Shown: positions 1 through 5,080, numbered from the stretch's first letter. The stretch is 8,638 nucleotides of DNA from Parcubacteria group bacterium SW_6_46_9 (GCA_003022255.1 PXPA01000057.1:1983-10620), one strand, 5' to 3'. The notes: generated from the sequence alone by a model not told the origin. Numbers and translations are program-made.

Positions 1-52
1 TCTCGACACGCCGGCTTGATCTGAGTGCAAGCGATCGTGTTGGATGTTGCGT

Positions 53-517
53 TTACGTCCGCCCGGCTCGTACTCGACCGTTAGAATGAAATTCTTCTGG
101 AAGGAAAGGACGGCAATTTTCTTGAGCACGCTCAAGATACTGCCTGGCTTTCTCATAGTTATAAAGCACAGGCAGATTCGGGAATTGTTCAGTATAATGG
201 CACTTCTCAATCGCTCTCAATGAGTCCTGCCCGTTCCGCAGAAAAAGGGCATCGCAGCCGGTCAAGGGTTCCAGGCGCGTCTGCATAACTGCCTCTTCGT
301 CTACATCAAGCGAGCTGTTTTGTTGTATTGCCGTCGGCGTCGGAAGCCCCATCATCGAATGCGGAACGATGACACGAAACCCCATATTCCATAACTGCTC
401 AGCGGTCTGGTGAGCCAGGCGGCGGTTAGCCTCCTCCTGTGCGATACGCTCCTCCACAGGTTTGCCATCGGTGAAATCTCTCAGTTTGCCAGCGAGATAC
501 AGCTTTGGTCGGTACAT
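53..517 (-). CDS. DUF4406 / nucleoside 2-deoxyribosyltransferase-like protein
   Basis: A complete 154-residue protein. It opens with a beta strand and glycine loop, YLAGKLRD (residues 7-14), followed by a helix (EEANRRLAHQTAEQLWNMGF, 28-47) and a strand RVIVPHSM. Near residues 85-93 is LTGCDALFLR, then DSLRAIEKCHYTE (98-110), which resembles the Ser-x-x-x-x-Glu segment carrying the catalytic Glu in the deoxyribosyltransferase fold (Glu104 here). This order fits DUF4406 and related Rossmann-like proteins, common in phage and bacterial accessory DNA; members are thought to act on nucleosides or nucleotides, but the substrate here is unknown. The ATG is the only good start, without a Shine-Dalgarno; a C-rich run precedes it. 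Stop is TAA. No terminator is visible in the remaining 52 bases. The family call is by eye, moderately sure; the enzymatic role is inference. Confidence 0.72.
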   Translation of the reverse strand: MYRPKLYLAGKLRDFTDGKPVEERIAQEEANRRLAHQTAEQLWNMGFRVIVPHSMMGLPTPTAIQQNSSLDVDEEAVMQTRLEPLTGCDALFLRNGQDSLRAIEKCHYTEQFPNLPVLYNYEKARQYLERAQENCRPFLPEEFHSNGRVRAGRT

Positions 518-537
518 GGTAGGTGGGTAGGTGGGTG
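518..537. repeat. G-rich imperfect tandem repeat next to a start codon
   Basis: The plus strand reads GGTAGGTGGGTAGGTGGG, two copies of an 8-bp unit (GGTAGGTG, then GGTAGGTG shifted by one G). It lies directly against the start codon of the minus-strand DUF4406-like gene. With five G runs separated by one or two bases, it could form a two-layer G-quadruplex on the template strand of that gene. On the mRNA it appears as a C-rich stretch where a Shine-Dalgarno would normally lie. The repeat is plain; the quadruplex is inference. Confidence 0.5.
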
Positions 538-561
538 TTTGTAAAGGACTGTACTAACTAA

Positions 562-590
562 AATTTAGCAAAATGTAATGAATTTTTCAA
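562..590 (-). promoter_or_regulatory. Predicted sigma70-type promoter of the DUF4406-like gene
   Basis: Read on the minus strand: -35 TTGAAA (585-590), a 17-bp spacer, and -10 TAAATT (562-567). The -35 matches the consensus at five of six positions, the -10 at four. The expected start of transcription near 555 gives a leader of about 38 bases. It is the best placed candidate upstream of this gene in an AT-rich region, so chance matches are possible. Confidence 0.45.
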
Positions 591-626
591 AGTCCAAAAA
601 GAAAAGATCGTTCTTTTATATCATAT

Positions 627-655
627 TTGCCTCAAGTGTATGAGGCAGATAAAAT
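627..655 (+). promoter_or_regulatory. Predicted promoter of the Cys/His-rich small gene
   Basis: -35 TTGCCT (627-632), 17-bp spacer, -10 TAAAAT (650-655, five of six consensus positions). The predicted start of transcription is near 662, giving a leader of about 41 bases that begins in the perfect 10-bp palindrome GAACATGTTC (662-671). The -35 is weak (four of six), which would suit a regulated promoter. Confidence 0.45.
628..647. promoter_or_regulatory. Inverted repeat in promoter spacer, possible operator
   Basis: TGCCTCA, six bases, TGAGGCA: a perfect 7-bp dyad. It overlaps the end of the predicted -35 and fills nearly all of the spacer up to the -10. It is not followed by a T-run on either strand, so it is not a terminator. 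A dyad in this place is typical of a repressor or activator site. No candidate regulator gene is in the window. Confidence 0.45.
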
Positions 656-702
656 GAAACTGAACATGTTCGTTCGCTCATTGCAACAACCACCACAGAG
701 TA

Positions 703-936
703 ATGTCACAAAAACCCGAAACCAAAAGTCATGTTCTCGACTGCGACAAACGTCATGGGCATGAGGCCCCTCATTGCTGCAGCGAAGACTGCTGGTGTCA
801 GGAGATGCCCTGGGATGCAGTTAGAGATATTGTACGCGAAGTTGAACATGCCGCGCGTCACGAGAGTGACTTCAGCGACAGCAGAATAGATCAATTTGTG
901 GATCGCCTAGTCTCCACCATGCATGCTTATAAGTGA
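703..936 (+). CDS. Small Cys/His-rich protein, possible metal binder
   Basis: A 77-residue hydrophilic protein I do not recognise. Residues 14-32 hold Cys14, His18, His20, His24, Cys25, Cys26, Cys30 and Cys32, with the dense stretch HCCSEDCWC at 24-32. This could bind zinc, copper or iron. The second half (about 36-77) is predicted helical and charged, with no Cys, membrane segment or signal peptide. The ATG follows a weak purine run (AGAG). A longer overlapping frame starting at 654 is out of phase and stops after 36 codons, so 703 is preferred. Stop is TGA, followed by an intrinsic terminator, so the gene seems to be a single transcription unit. The isolated promoter, dyad and terminator support a real gene; function unknown. 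Confidence 0.68.
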   Translation: MSQKPETKSHVLDCDKRHGHEAPHCCSEDCWCQEMPWDAVRDIVREVEHAARHESDFSDSRIDQFVDRLVSTMHAYK

Positions 937-966
937 TACCTCTGGCTTTTTTCACCCGCAACACAC

Positions 967-1003
967 AACCCCTCTCTACCCGACCGGTACGGGAGGGGGT
1001 TTT
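967..1003 (+). terminator. Rho-independent terminator after the small Cys/His-rich gene
   Basis: AACCCC (967-972) pairs with GGGGTT (996-1001) and CCCG (979-982) with CGGG (990-993), loop ACCGGTA, with a small internal bulge on the 5' side. Four T residues (1000-1003) follow the G-rich arm. It begins 30 bases after the TGA stop at 936. The minus strand has no T-run after the hairpin, so it is unlikely to stop rnc transcription. Confidence 0.75.
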
Positions 1004-1100
1004 ATGACTTTAAACGTAATTATAGAGCCACCTATTAATTTCTATGGGTCTGCTATATCTATAAATTTCTAGCTGTTCAACCGGAAACGCTGTATGCTAA

Positions 1101-1802
1101 CTAGCCCCAGTCTTTTGTGTCTAACGCCTTCTGTGCTGCCTCACTTTCAGCGTCCTGCTTACTTTTGCCCTGCCCTTCGGCAACCTTTTTATCCTCTAAG
1201 AAAACACCAACAGTGAAAATCTTGTCATGGTCAGGACCGGATTCATCGAGGGTTTTGTATTCTGGGGTAATGGAGACGTATTCTTGGGCTTTTTCCTGAA
1301 ACACACTCTTGGCATCACGCCAGTTTTGGGATGTAATTACCTGCTCAGCTCTCGTTAAAAGAGTTTCGGCGATAAACTCTTTGGCATGTGTATACCCTTG
1401 ATCAACGTACACTGCGCCAATCACCGCTTCGTAGGTGTTGGCTAAGATAAACTGCCTGCCGCGGCCGGTATCCTGCCGCTCGCCTTTTGAAAGCCTGAGA
1501 TACGGATTAAGACCGACAGTCTTTGCAGATGTCGCGATTGACTCGGTGTTTACAAGCGCCGCCCGGATTGCTGTTAGCTCTCCTTCCGGCCTGTTGGGAT
1601 AGTTTTGAAATAAATAATCAGTTGTCACCAACTCCAGTACCGCATCACCAAGAAATTCCAGCCGTTCGTTATGGTGAAGATCTTCGTCGGGGTTTTCGTT
1701 CAGATACGAGCGGTGCGTGACTGCTTTTTTCAGCACATCAATGTCATTAAAATTGAGCCCGATCTCCTGCTGTAGTTGTGTAATATCTTTAGCGTGAGAC
1801 AT
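1101..1802 (-). CDS. rnc: Ribonuclease III
   Basis: A complete 233-residue RNase III, close to the usual 220-235. It cleaves double-stranded RNA, chiefly the rRNA precursor stems. The catalytic domain (about 8-155) carries the signature NERLEFLGDAVLEL at 45-58 with Glu46, Glu49 and Asp53, and the second active-site segment LANTYEAVIGAVY at 120-132 with Glu125. Where E. coli has Asp114 this protein has Asn122; from memory an Asn is found in several other bacterial lineages. A double-stranded RNA binding domain spans about 163-229, ending GKSKQDAESEAAQKAL. The ATG lies 8 bases after the TAA of the NusB-Nudix gene, with no Shine-Dalgarno, so translation probably depends on coupling. It is the last gene of the rpmF-nusB-rnc operon; no terminator is evident downstream on this strand. 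Confidence 0.96.
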   Translation of the reverse strand: MSHAKDITQLQQEIGLNFNDIDVLKKAVTHRSYLNENPDEDLHHNERLEFLGDAVLELVTTDYLFQNYPNRPEGELTAIRAALVNTESIATSAKTVGLNPYLRLSKGERQDTGRGRQFILANTYEAVIGAVYVDQGYTHAKEFIAETLLTRAEQVITSQNWRDAKSVFQEKAQEYVSITPEYKTLDESGPDHDKIFTVGVFLEDKKVAEGQGKSKQDAESEAAQKALDTKDWG

Positions 1803-1810
1803 ACATTTAG

Positions 1811-2734
1811 TTATCTGGATTCGTCTTCAAGACGGTCGGCAAGAATCTCTACCGACTCAGTAATAATCGGCATAATGTCATCATAAAAATTTAGCTCAAC
1901 AATTTCCGGCAGGGAAAACCAGCCAATATCATCAAGCCCACCCTTGTCTTCCGGAAGTGCGAGGTCTTGATACTCGGTTTCGGCTAGAAAGTACTTTACC
2001 TGCTTGCGAATCTTGCCTTTATCCGGATCGGCGGCAACATACTCATTTTCGCCAAGATTCTTTTCCAAATCAATTTTTTGCAGTCCGGTTTCTTCGGCCA
2101 CTTTATCTTTTATTCCGGCCTGCATATCATCATTATCAATATGGCCTTTCGGCAGGGTCCAGTGACCAAACACATCATGGACCAAAGCCAGCTGGATATC
2201 ACCATCATCAGTTTCCGCATAAACAACTGCCCCACCAAGTTTCTCAATCGGCATTTCTTCGTAGGGAATATCTTTAATCTTGCTGTCGCTGGTTTGGTCT
2301 TTACCCGGCTCACCAATTTCTTCATACACCGCGCCAATGACACCATTAACAAACGATCCGCTTGATTCACCGCCAAAACCTTTCGCAAGCTCTATCGCCT
2401 CATCAATAGCCACTTTCGGCGGAACTTCTGAGCGGTCACCAAACAAAAGCTCGAAAAGCCCTAGACGGAGAATGTTACGATCGACTGTAGCGATTTTATC
2501 CAGCGGCCAGTGCGGTGCGGCGTTCTCAATAACATCATTGAGTTTTTCTTGTTTGTCTACCACGCCATCCAAAAGCTCATACATATACGACAAGTCGTCC
2601 ATGCCGGGCGCAAACTCATGGGCATTGCGTTCAAGGGCAGACTTTAATTCCGGCAGGGTGTACTGCTGGTCGCGAAAATCCCACTCAAAGAGTGTTTGCA
2701 TTACCACCGAACGTGATACGTGTCGATTCGCCAT
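1811..2734 (-). CDS. nusB: NusB antitermination factor fused to a C-terminal Nudix domain
   Basis: A single 307-residue frame. Residues 1-140 are a full NusB: the N-terminal RNA-binding part (NRHVSRSVVMQTLFEWDF, 3-20), the core helix DRNILRLGLFELLF (85-98), and the ending VAIDEAIELAKGF and FVNGVIGAV (108-136). NusB pairs with NusE (S10) on boxA RNA to keep RNA polymerase elongating on rRNA operons. A linker of about 20 polar residues leads to a Nudix domain (about 164-300) with the Ap4A-hydrolase-like HWTLPKGHID at 191-200. The Nudix box G197-L218 is one residue short and reads DKVAEETGL where REVxEETGL is expected, so one metal-binding Glu is Lys. Stand-alone NusB is about 140 residues, hence a true fusion. 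Met161 could in principle start a separate Nudix protein, but it has no visible signal. Fifteen bases separate it from rpmF. Confidence 0.92.
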   Translation of the reverse strand: MANRHVSRSVVMQTLFEWDFRDQQYTLPELKSALERNAHEFAPGMDDLSYMYELLDGVVDKQEKLNDVIENAAPHWPLDKIATVDRNILRLGLFELLFGDRSEVPPKVAIDEAIELAKGFGGESSGSFVNGVIGAVYEEIGEPGKDQTSDSKIKDIPYEEMPIEKLGGAVVYAETDDGDIQLALVHDVFGHWTLPKGHIDNDDMQAGIKDKVAEETGLQKIDLEKNLGENEYVAADPDKGKIRKQVKYFLAETEYQDLALPEDKGGLDDIGWFSLPEIVELNFYDDIMPIITESVEILADRLEDESR

Positions 2735-2749
2735 TGTGAATGAAGTTAT

Positions 2750-3037
2750 CTAGCTACCATCAGTTTCCAGCGACTGATCAACGCCAAAGTTATCAGGGGA
2801 AATCTCGCCGGGATCATCGCCGCGGTCTTTCGCTTTCTGGCGAGCCCGCTTGAGTTTCTTCTGGCGTTTCGTGCGCACATCAATTACTTGCCGGCCACGA
2901 TACGTACCGGTCTCCAAGCTGGCTCGATGGCGCATGTGGTAGACGCCGTCATCCTTGGAAAGACGCGGTTTTTTGACGCCGTGGTGAGAACGACGATTGC
3001 CGGTCTGACCCGGCGTTTTTCGCATACGTGAAGACAT
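2750..3037 (-). CDS. rpmF: 50S ribosomal protein L32, zinc-free form with C-terminal extension
   Basis: A 95-residue basic protein. The L32 pattern is seen in RKTPGQTGNRRSHHGVKKP (6-24), MRHRASLETGTYRGRQVIDV (35-54, with the conserved YRGRQVI) and a Lys/Arg-rich segment KRQKKLKRARQKAK (57-70). L32 binds 23S rRNA near the peptidyl transferase region. The usual two Cys-x-x-Cys pairs are absent, as the protein has no Cys at all. After residue 70 it continues with an acidic tail ending DQSLETDGS, longer than the usual 56-65 residues. An alternative start at Met5 would lose four residues. The first ATG is preferred because it lies 13 bases after a strong -10 box, making the mRNA nearly leaderless. 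First gene of the rpmF-nusB-rnc operon. Confidence 0.85.
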   Translation of the reverse strand: MSSRMRKTPGQTGNRRSHHGVKKPRLSKDDGVYHMRHRASLETGTYRGRQVIDVRTKRQKKLKRARQKAKDRGDDPGEISPDNFGVDQSLETDGS

Positions 3038-3050
3038 ATTTCATTAATTA

Positions 3051-3078
3051 AGTATACAGAACTTTGAGAATATGACAA
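3051..3078 (-). promoter_or_regulatory. Predicted promoter of the rpmF-nusB-rnc operon
   Basis: On the minus strand: -35 TTGTCA (3073-3078), 16-bp spacer, -10 TATACT (3051-3056); each box matches consensus at five of six positions. Only 13 bases separate the -10 from the rpmF ATG, so the leader should be about 6-7 bases. The -35 begins one base after the T-tract of the upstream terminator. Confidence 0.75.
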
Positions 3079-3079
3079 G

Positions 3080-3110
3080 AAAAAGCGGCCGAGCATGACA
3101 CTCGACCGCT
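3080..3110 (-). terminator. Rho-independent terminator after the Nudix hydrolase gene
   Basis: Read on the minus strand: AGCGGTCGAG (3101-3110), a 7-base loop, CTCGGCCGCT (3084-3093), a 10-bp stem with one G-T pair, followed directly by a run of T (3080-3084). It lies 17 bases beyond the TGA of the Nudix gene and isolates that gene from the rpmF operon. Confidence 0.9.
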
Positions 3111-3127
3111 GTGGTGTGTTGGTGGTT

Positions 3128-3703
3128 TCACCGAATTGTTTGCCGGTAGCTAAACTGAAGTTCATAATCTAAGCCTATATCATTTGGAAGTATCCCAAAG
3201 CGGTTCACAAATCGAAGCTTTGCTTTCAGCAACCGGAAAGCTTTTCGGTGTGGTTTGCGAAACCGATCTTTCAGGCAATTTGCCACAATCCAGTCAGCTC
3301 GACCAGTATCGTCGTCAAATTCTGGCTTGCTCAAAGCTCCGGACATAAGCTCGCCGTAGCATGCAAAAAACATCTTTTTATGCCTGCGTCCCGGTGTAGT
3401 AATTTGCCAGCACCCAACATGCAGTAAGCTATTGGCATGCAAACCCGTTTCTTCTTCGAGCTCACGAAAAGCAGTTCGCTCTAACGTCTCTCCAGTTTTT
3501 TGTTCGCCGCCCGGAAATAGAAAATCCTTACTATAGGCATTAGATTCACTCTCTTTGGTAACACAAAGCACCTCCATGTCACCCGCAACAAATCGAAGGC
3601 AAATAACAGCTGCAAAATCTCCTCGCCCGGTATTCTTCTGTTTTGGTGTGGTGAGAAGTTCTTGATCAACCGAGATAGATTCAAGCTCTACTTCCTGGCT
3701 CAT
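3128..3703 (-). CDS. Nudix hydrolase
   Basis: A 191-residue protein with a canonical Nudix box GX5EX7REUXEEXGU at residues 66-88 (GGEQKTGETLERTAFREL and then EEETGL), including Arg80, Glu81, Glu84 and Glu85, so it should be an active Mg-dependent pyrophosphohydrolase on a nucleoside diphosphate linked to some moiety; the substrate cannot be told. FLFPGGE precedes the box. The C-terminus (RKAFRLLKAKLRFVNRF) is basic and not typical of a known subfamily that I recognise. The frame stays open to a GTG at 3790, but a predicted promoter with a perfect -35 lies inside that extension, so I choose the ATG at 3703. No Shine-Dalgarno precedes it. Own promoter and terminator: a single-gene unit. Confidence 0.87.
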   Translation of the reverse strand: MSQEVELESISVDQELLTTPKQKNTGRGDFAAVICLRFVAGDMEVLCVTKESESNAYSKDFLFPGGEQKTGETLERTAFRELEEETGLHANSLLHVGCWQITTPGRRHKKMFFACYGELMSGALSKPEFDDDTGRADWIVANCLKDRFRKPHRKAFRLLKAKLRFVNRFGILPNDIGLDYELQFSYRQTIR

Positions 3704-3752
3704 GACTGTTTTTGGTGTTTTGCAGAACGATAGTGAGAACCGTCTGTCTGTA

Positions 3753-3780
3753 ATAGTAATCGTTACGTTCGGTCTGTCAA
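3753..3780 (-). promoter_or_regulatory. Predicted promoter of the Nudix hydrolase gene
   Basis: On the minus strand: a perfect -35 TTGACA (3775-3780), 16-bp spacer, and -10 TACTAT (3753-3758, four of six). Transcription would begin near 3746, giving a leader of about 43 bases before the ATG at 3703. The box lies within the longer GTG-initiated reading frame, which argues against that start. Confidence 0.55.
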
Positions 3781-3836
3781 ATACTACCACAGGTGGTTAA
3801 TTGATTATATTCGATACGAAGGTTGTTCTATGAATA

Positions 3837-3876
3837 TCCTGACCCCTGCATTTAGCAGAGGAGTTTCGAATCAGGA
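3837..3876. repeat. Nested inverted repeat between two minus-strand transcription units
   Basis: Outer arms TCCTGA (3837-3842) and TCAGGA (3871-3876) enclose CCCCTGC (3843-3849), loop ATTTA, GCAGAGG (3855-3861), an inner stem with one mismatch. It lies between the terminator of the orphan gene and the promoter of the Nudix gene, so it is not clearly in either transcript. No T-run follows on either strand. Could be a protein-binding site or a decayed repeat. Confidence 0.3.
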
Positions 3877-3892
3877 ATAAAGGATTAAAGAG

Positions 3893-3923
3893 AAAAGGTC
3901 CCAGCCGCGAATGTGCTGGGACC
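3893..3923 (-). terminator. Rho-independent terminator after the 124-residue orphan gene
   Basis: Read on the minus strand: GGTCCCAGC (3915-3923), a 9-base loop, GCTGGGACC (3897-3905), a perfect 9-bp stem, followed by TTTT (3893-3896) and further T-rich sequence. It starts 25 bases beyond the TGA stop. Confidence 0.92.
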
Positions 3924-3948
3924 ATTACTGTCGTGGCACTGGGGATAA

Positions 3949-4323
3949 TCATGTGTTAACCACCTGATTTTCCTCTCTTAAGATACGCCACATCTGAAAC
4001 GGTGTCACGCGCGATTGCAATTCAGGGCGAAAATACCTTTTTACAACGTAAGGTCGATAAAATTTACAACCCTCGAGTTTAAATTCGACACTGAGTATAT
4101 CTTTTCGGCTTTTCTTCCACCCTGCACTATCGAACCAAATACTGCTTGGGCTGATATTATTCTGAATTAGCACCGCTACTTCTTTAGGAGCCAACCAGCA
4201 GCGCTCATAGCCATCAAGGCTATCTGCTGCATCTTTTGTTTTAAACAGTTCAGCCAAACGACTAAGGTTTTCTATCGGTCTATCATACTCATTTGCCGCA
4301 AATTGATCACTCGAATCTGTCAT
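3949..4323 (-). CDS. Uncharacterised 124-residue protein
   Basis: I do not recognise this protein. It is soluble, with no signal peptide, membrane segment or repeats. The N-terminal third (to about 45) is acidic and probably helical (RPIENLSRLAELFKTKDAADSL). The middle reads LAPKEVAVLIQNNISPSSIWFDSAGW, and the second half is basic and aromatic (KFYRPYVVKRYFRPEL), which could be a nucleic-acid contact surface, though this is a guess. One or two Cys, not in pairs. The frame extends to a GTG at 4332, but the ATG at 4323 has AGGTG six bases upstream, so it is chosen. It has its own strong promoter and terminator, so it is a real, separately expressed gene. A winged-helix-like or XRE-like fold cannot be shown from the sequence. 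Confidence 0.75.
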   Translation of the reverse strand: MTDSSDQFAANEYDRPIENLSRLAELFKTKDAADSLDGYERCWLAPKEVAVLIQNNISPSSIWFDSAGWKKSRKDILSVEFKLEGCKFYRPYVVKRYFRPELQSRVTPFQMWRILREENQVVNT

Positions 4324-4329
4324 TGGAGA

Positions 4330-4336
4330 CACCTTT
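4330..4336 (-). promoter_or_regulatory. Ribosome binding site that fixes the orphan gene's start
   Basis: On the minus strand AAAGGTG ends six bases before the ATG at 4323. AGGTG matches the complement of the usual 16S rRNA tail. It overlaps the alternative GTG codon at 4332, which rules against that start. It is the only convincing Shine-Dalgarno among the genes of this window. Confidence 0.65.
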
Positions 4337-4374
4337 TATCTTTTGCTAGAAAAACGAACAGTCTGTGTAGTCTA

Positions 4375-4403
4375 TTTATATCAACTTTTAAATACTCTGT
4401 CAA
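4375..4403 (-). promoter_or_regulatory. Predicted strong promoter of the orphan gene
   Basis: On the minus strand: perfect -35 TTGACA (4398-4403), optimal 17-bp spacer, -10 TATAAA (4375-4380, five of six). The start near 4368 gives a leader of about 45 bases. It is the closest to consensus in the window, so constitutive and strong expression is expected. Confidence 0.8.
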
Positions 4404-4461
4404 AGTTAGTCGTCATTTGATCTGTTAACACATACTAATTATATTCGTCACATTACATTTT

Positions 4462-5055
4462 TTACTGACCACTTTTCACAAATGTCCTCCGGTGGATATT
4501 TGTTGCTCCGTACACTTGAATGTTCTCTCTGTGCTGTTTTGTGCCGTATCCTTTGTGCTGCCCAAAAGAAAAATTTGCGTATTTGTCATTAAGGCGCCGC
4601 ATGTGGTTATCGCGGGCGACTTTTGCCACAACAGATGCGAGAGAAATTTCTTTTCGTTTCTGGTCGCCTTTGGTGATCGTTTGTTGGTTGTATTTTGCTG
4701 GTGCACTTAGACCGCCATCCAGCAAAACTTTAGTTCGGGAAGTTTTTGGTTGAAGTTTTCGCAGTCCGCGATTTAAAGCTTGCTGGATTGCCCGGTTGAT
4801 ACCGACTTTATCAATGACTCTACTTGTCGTGTACGTATATACTGACTCAACACCGCGAAGACTTCCGTCTTCAAGTTTTGCAAACACTGCTTCTCGATTC
4901 ATCTCACTCATTTGCTTAGAATCATTAAGCGAATCTATCTGCTGAAGATTTGTCTCTGGCTCAATTTTTGCTAACCCAACATATACCGGCCCGGCTAGTG
5001 GCCCGCGGCCGGCTTCGTCAATGCCAATGATTGATTTTGGGGTTTTGTCAGCCAT
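4462..5055 (-). CDS. rnhB: Ribonuclease HII
   Basis: A complete 197-residue RNase HII (family about 190-230). It removes ribonucleotides misplaced in DNA and the RNA of RNA-DNA hybrids. The four acidic active-site residues are visible: Asp13-Glu14 in GIDEAGRGPLAGPV (11-24, which also holds the Gly-Arg-Gly substrate loop), Asp113 in LLDGG, and Asp149 in KVARDNH. Other landmarks are NDSKQMS (44-50, usually DDSKKLS), KGDQKRKEISLASVVAKV (129-146) and HKGYGTKQH (167-175). The ATG has no Shine-Dalgarno, and a short leader is likely. It diverges from dnaE across 167 bp; both products serve replication fidelity. No terminator is seen downstream; the orphan gene's promoter begins 58 bases beyond the stop. 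Confidence 0.96.
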   Translation of the reverse strand: MADKTPKSIIGIDEAGRGPLAGPVYVGLAKIEPETNLQQIDSLNDSKQMSEMNREAVFAKLEDGSLRGVESVYTYTTSRVIDKVGINRAIQQALNRGLRKLQPKTSRTKVLLDGGLSAPAKYNQQTITKGDQKRKEISLASVVAKVARDNHMRRLNDKYANFSFGQHKGYGTKQHRENIQVYGATNIHRRTFVKSGQ

Positions 5056-5074
5056 CTTGTGTTACATCTTAGTG

Positions 5075-5080
5075 TATAAT
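5075..5080 (+). promoter_or_regulatory. Perfect -10 box in the rnhB-dnaE divergent region
   Basis: TATAAT on the plus strand, with no acceptable -35 at 15-19 bp upstream. Transcription from near 5087 would give a leader of about 136 bases for dnaE that contains the whole 39-codon frame and the stem-loop. The same bases read on the minus strand give TATACA (5073-5078), a possible -10 for rnhB only about 17 bases before its ATG, so the two promoters may overlap. Confidence 0.45.

Noticed and set aside
662..671. GAACATGTTC as a Gram-positive-type LexA box
   Set aside because: The LexA form is GAAC-N4-GTTC; here the half-sites are only two bases apart, and the gene has no SOS character.
967..1003. 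The small-gene terminator acting for rnc as well
   Set aside because: On the minus strand the hairpin is followed by GTGTGTTG, not by a T-run, and is nearly 100 bases past the rnc stop.
1523..1720. Plus-strand frame opposite rnc
   Set aside because: Antisense shadow of a conserved enzyme, without promoter or ribosome site.
2110..2388. 92-residue minus-strand frame inside nusB-Nudix
   Set aside because: Overlaps the conserved NusB and Nudix coding sequence in another phase; composition is a shadow of it.
3704..3790. GTG-initiated N-terminal extension of the Nudix hydrolase
   Set aside because: A perfect TTGACA promoter box lies in it, and the added residues are not needed for the Nudix fold.
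3860..3877. tRNA T-arm-like TTCGAAT
   Set aside because: The flanking five bases on either side do not pair and no acceptor or anticodon stems can be found on either strand.
3830..3880. 16-codon plus-strand frame (MNILTPAFSRG...) as a leader peptide
   Set aside because: No plus-strand gene follows it, and the next hairpin has its T-run only on the minus strand.
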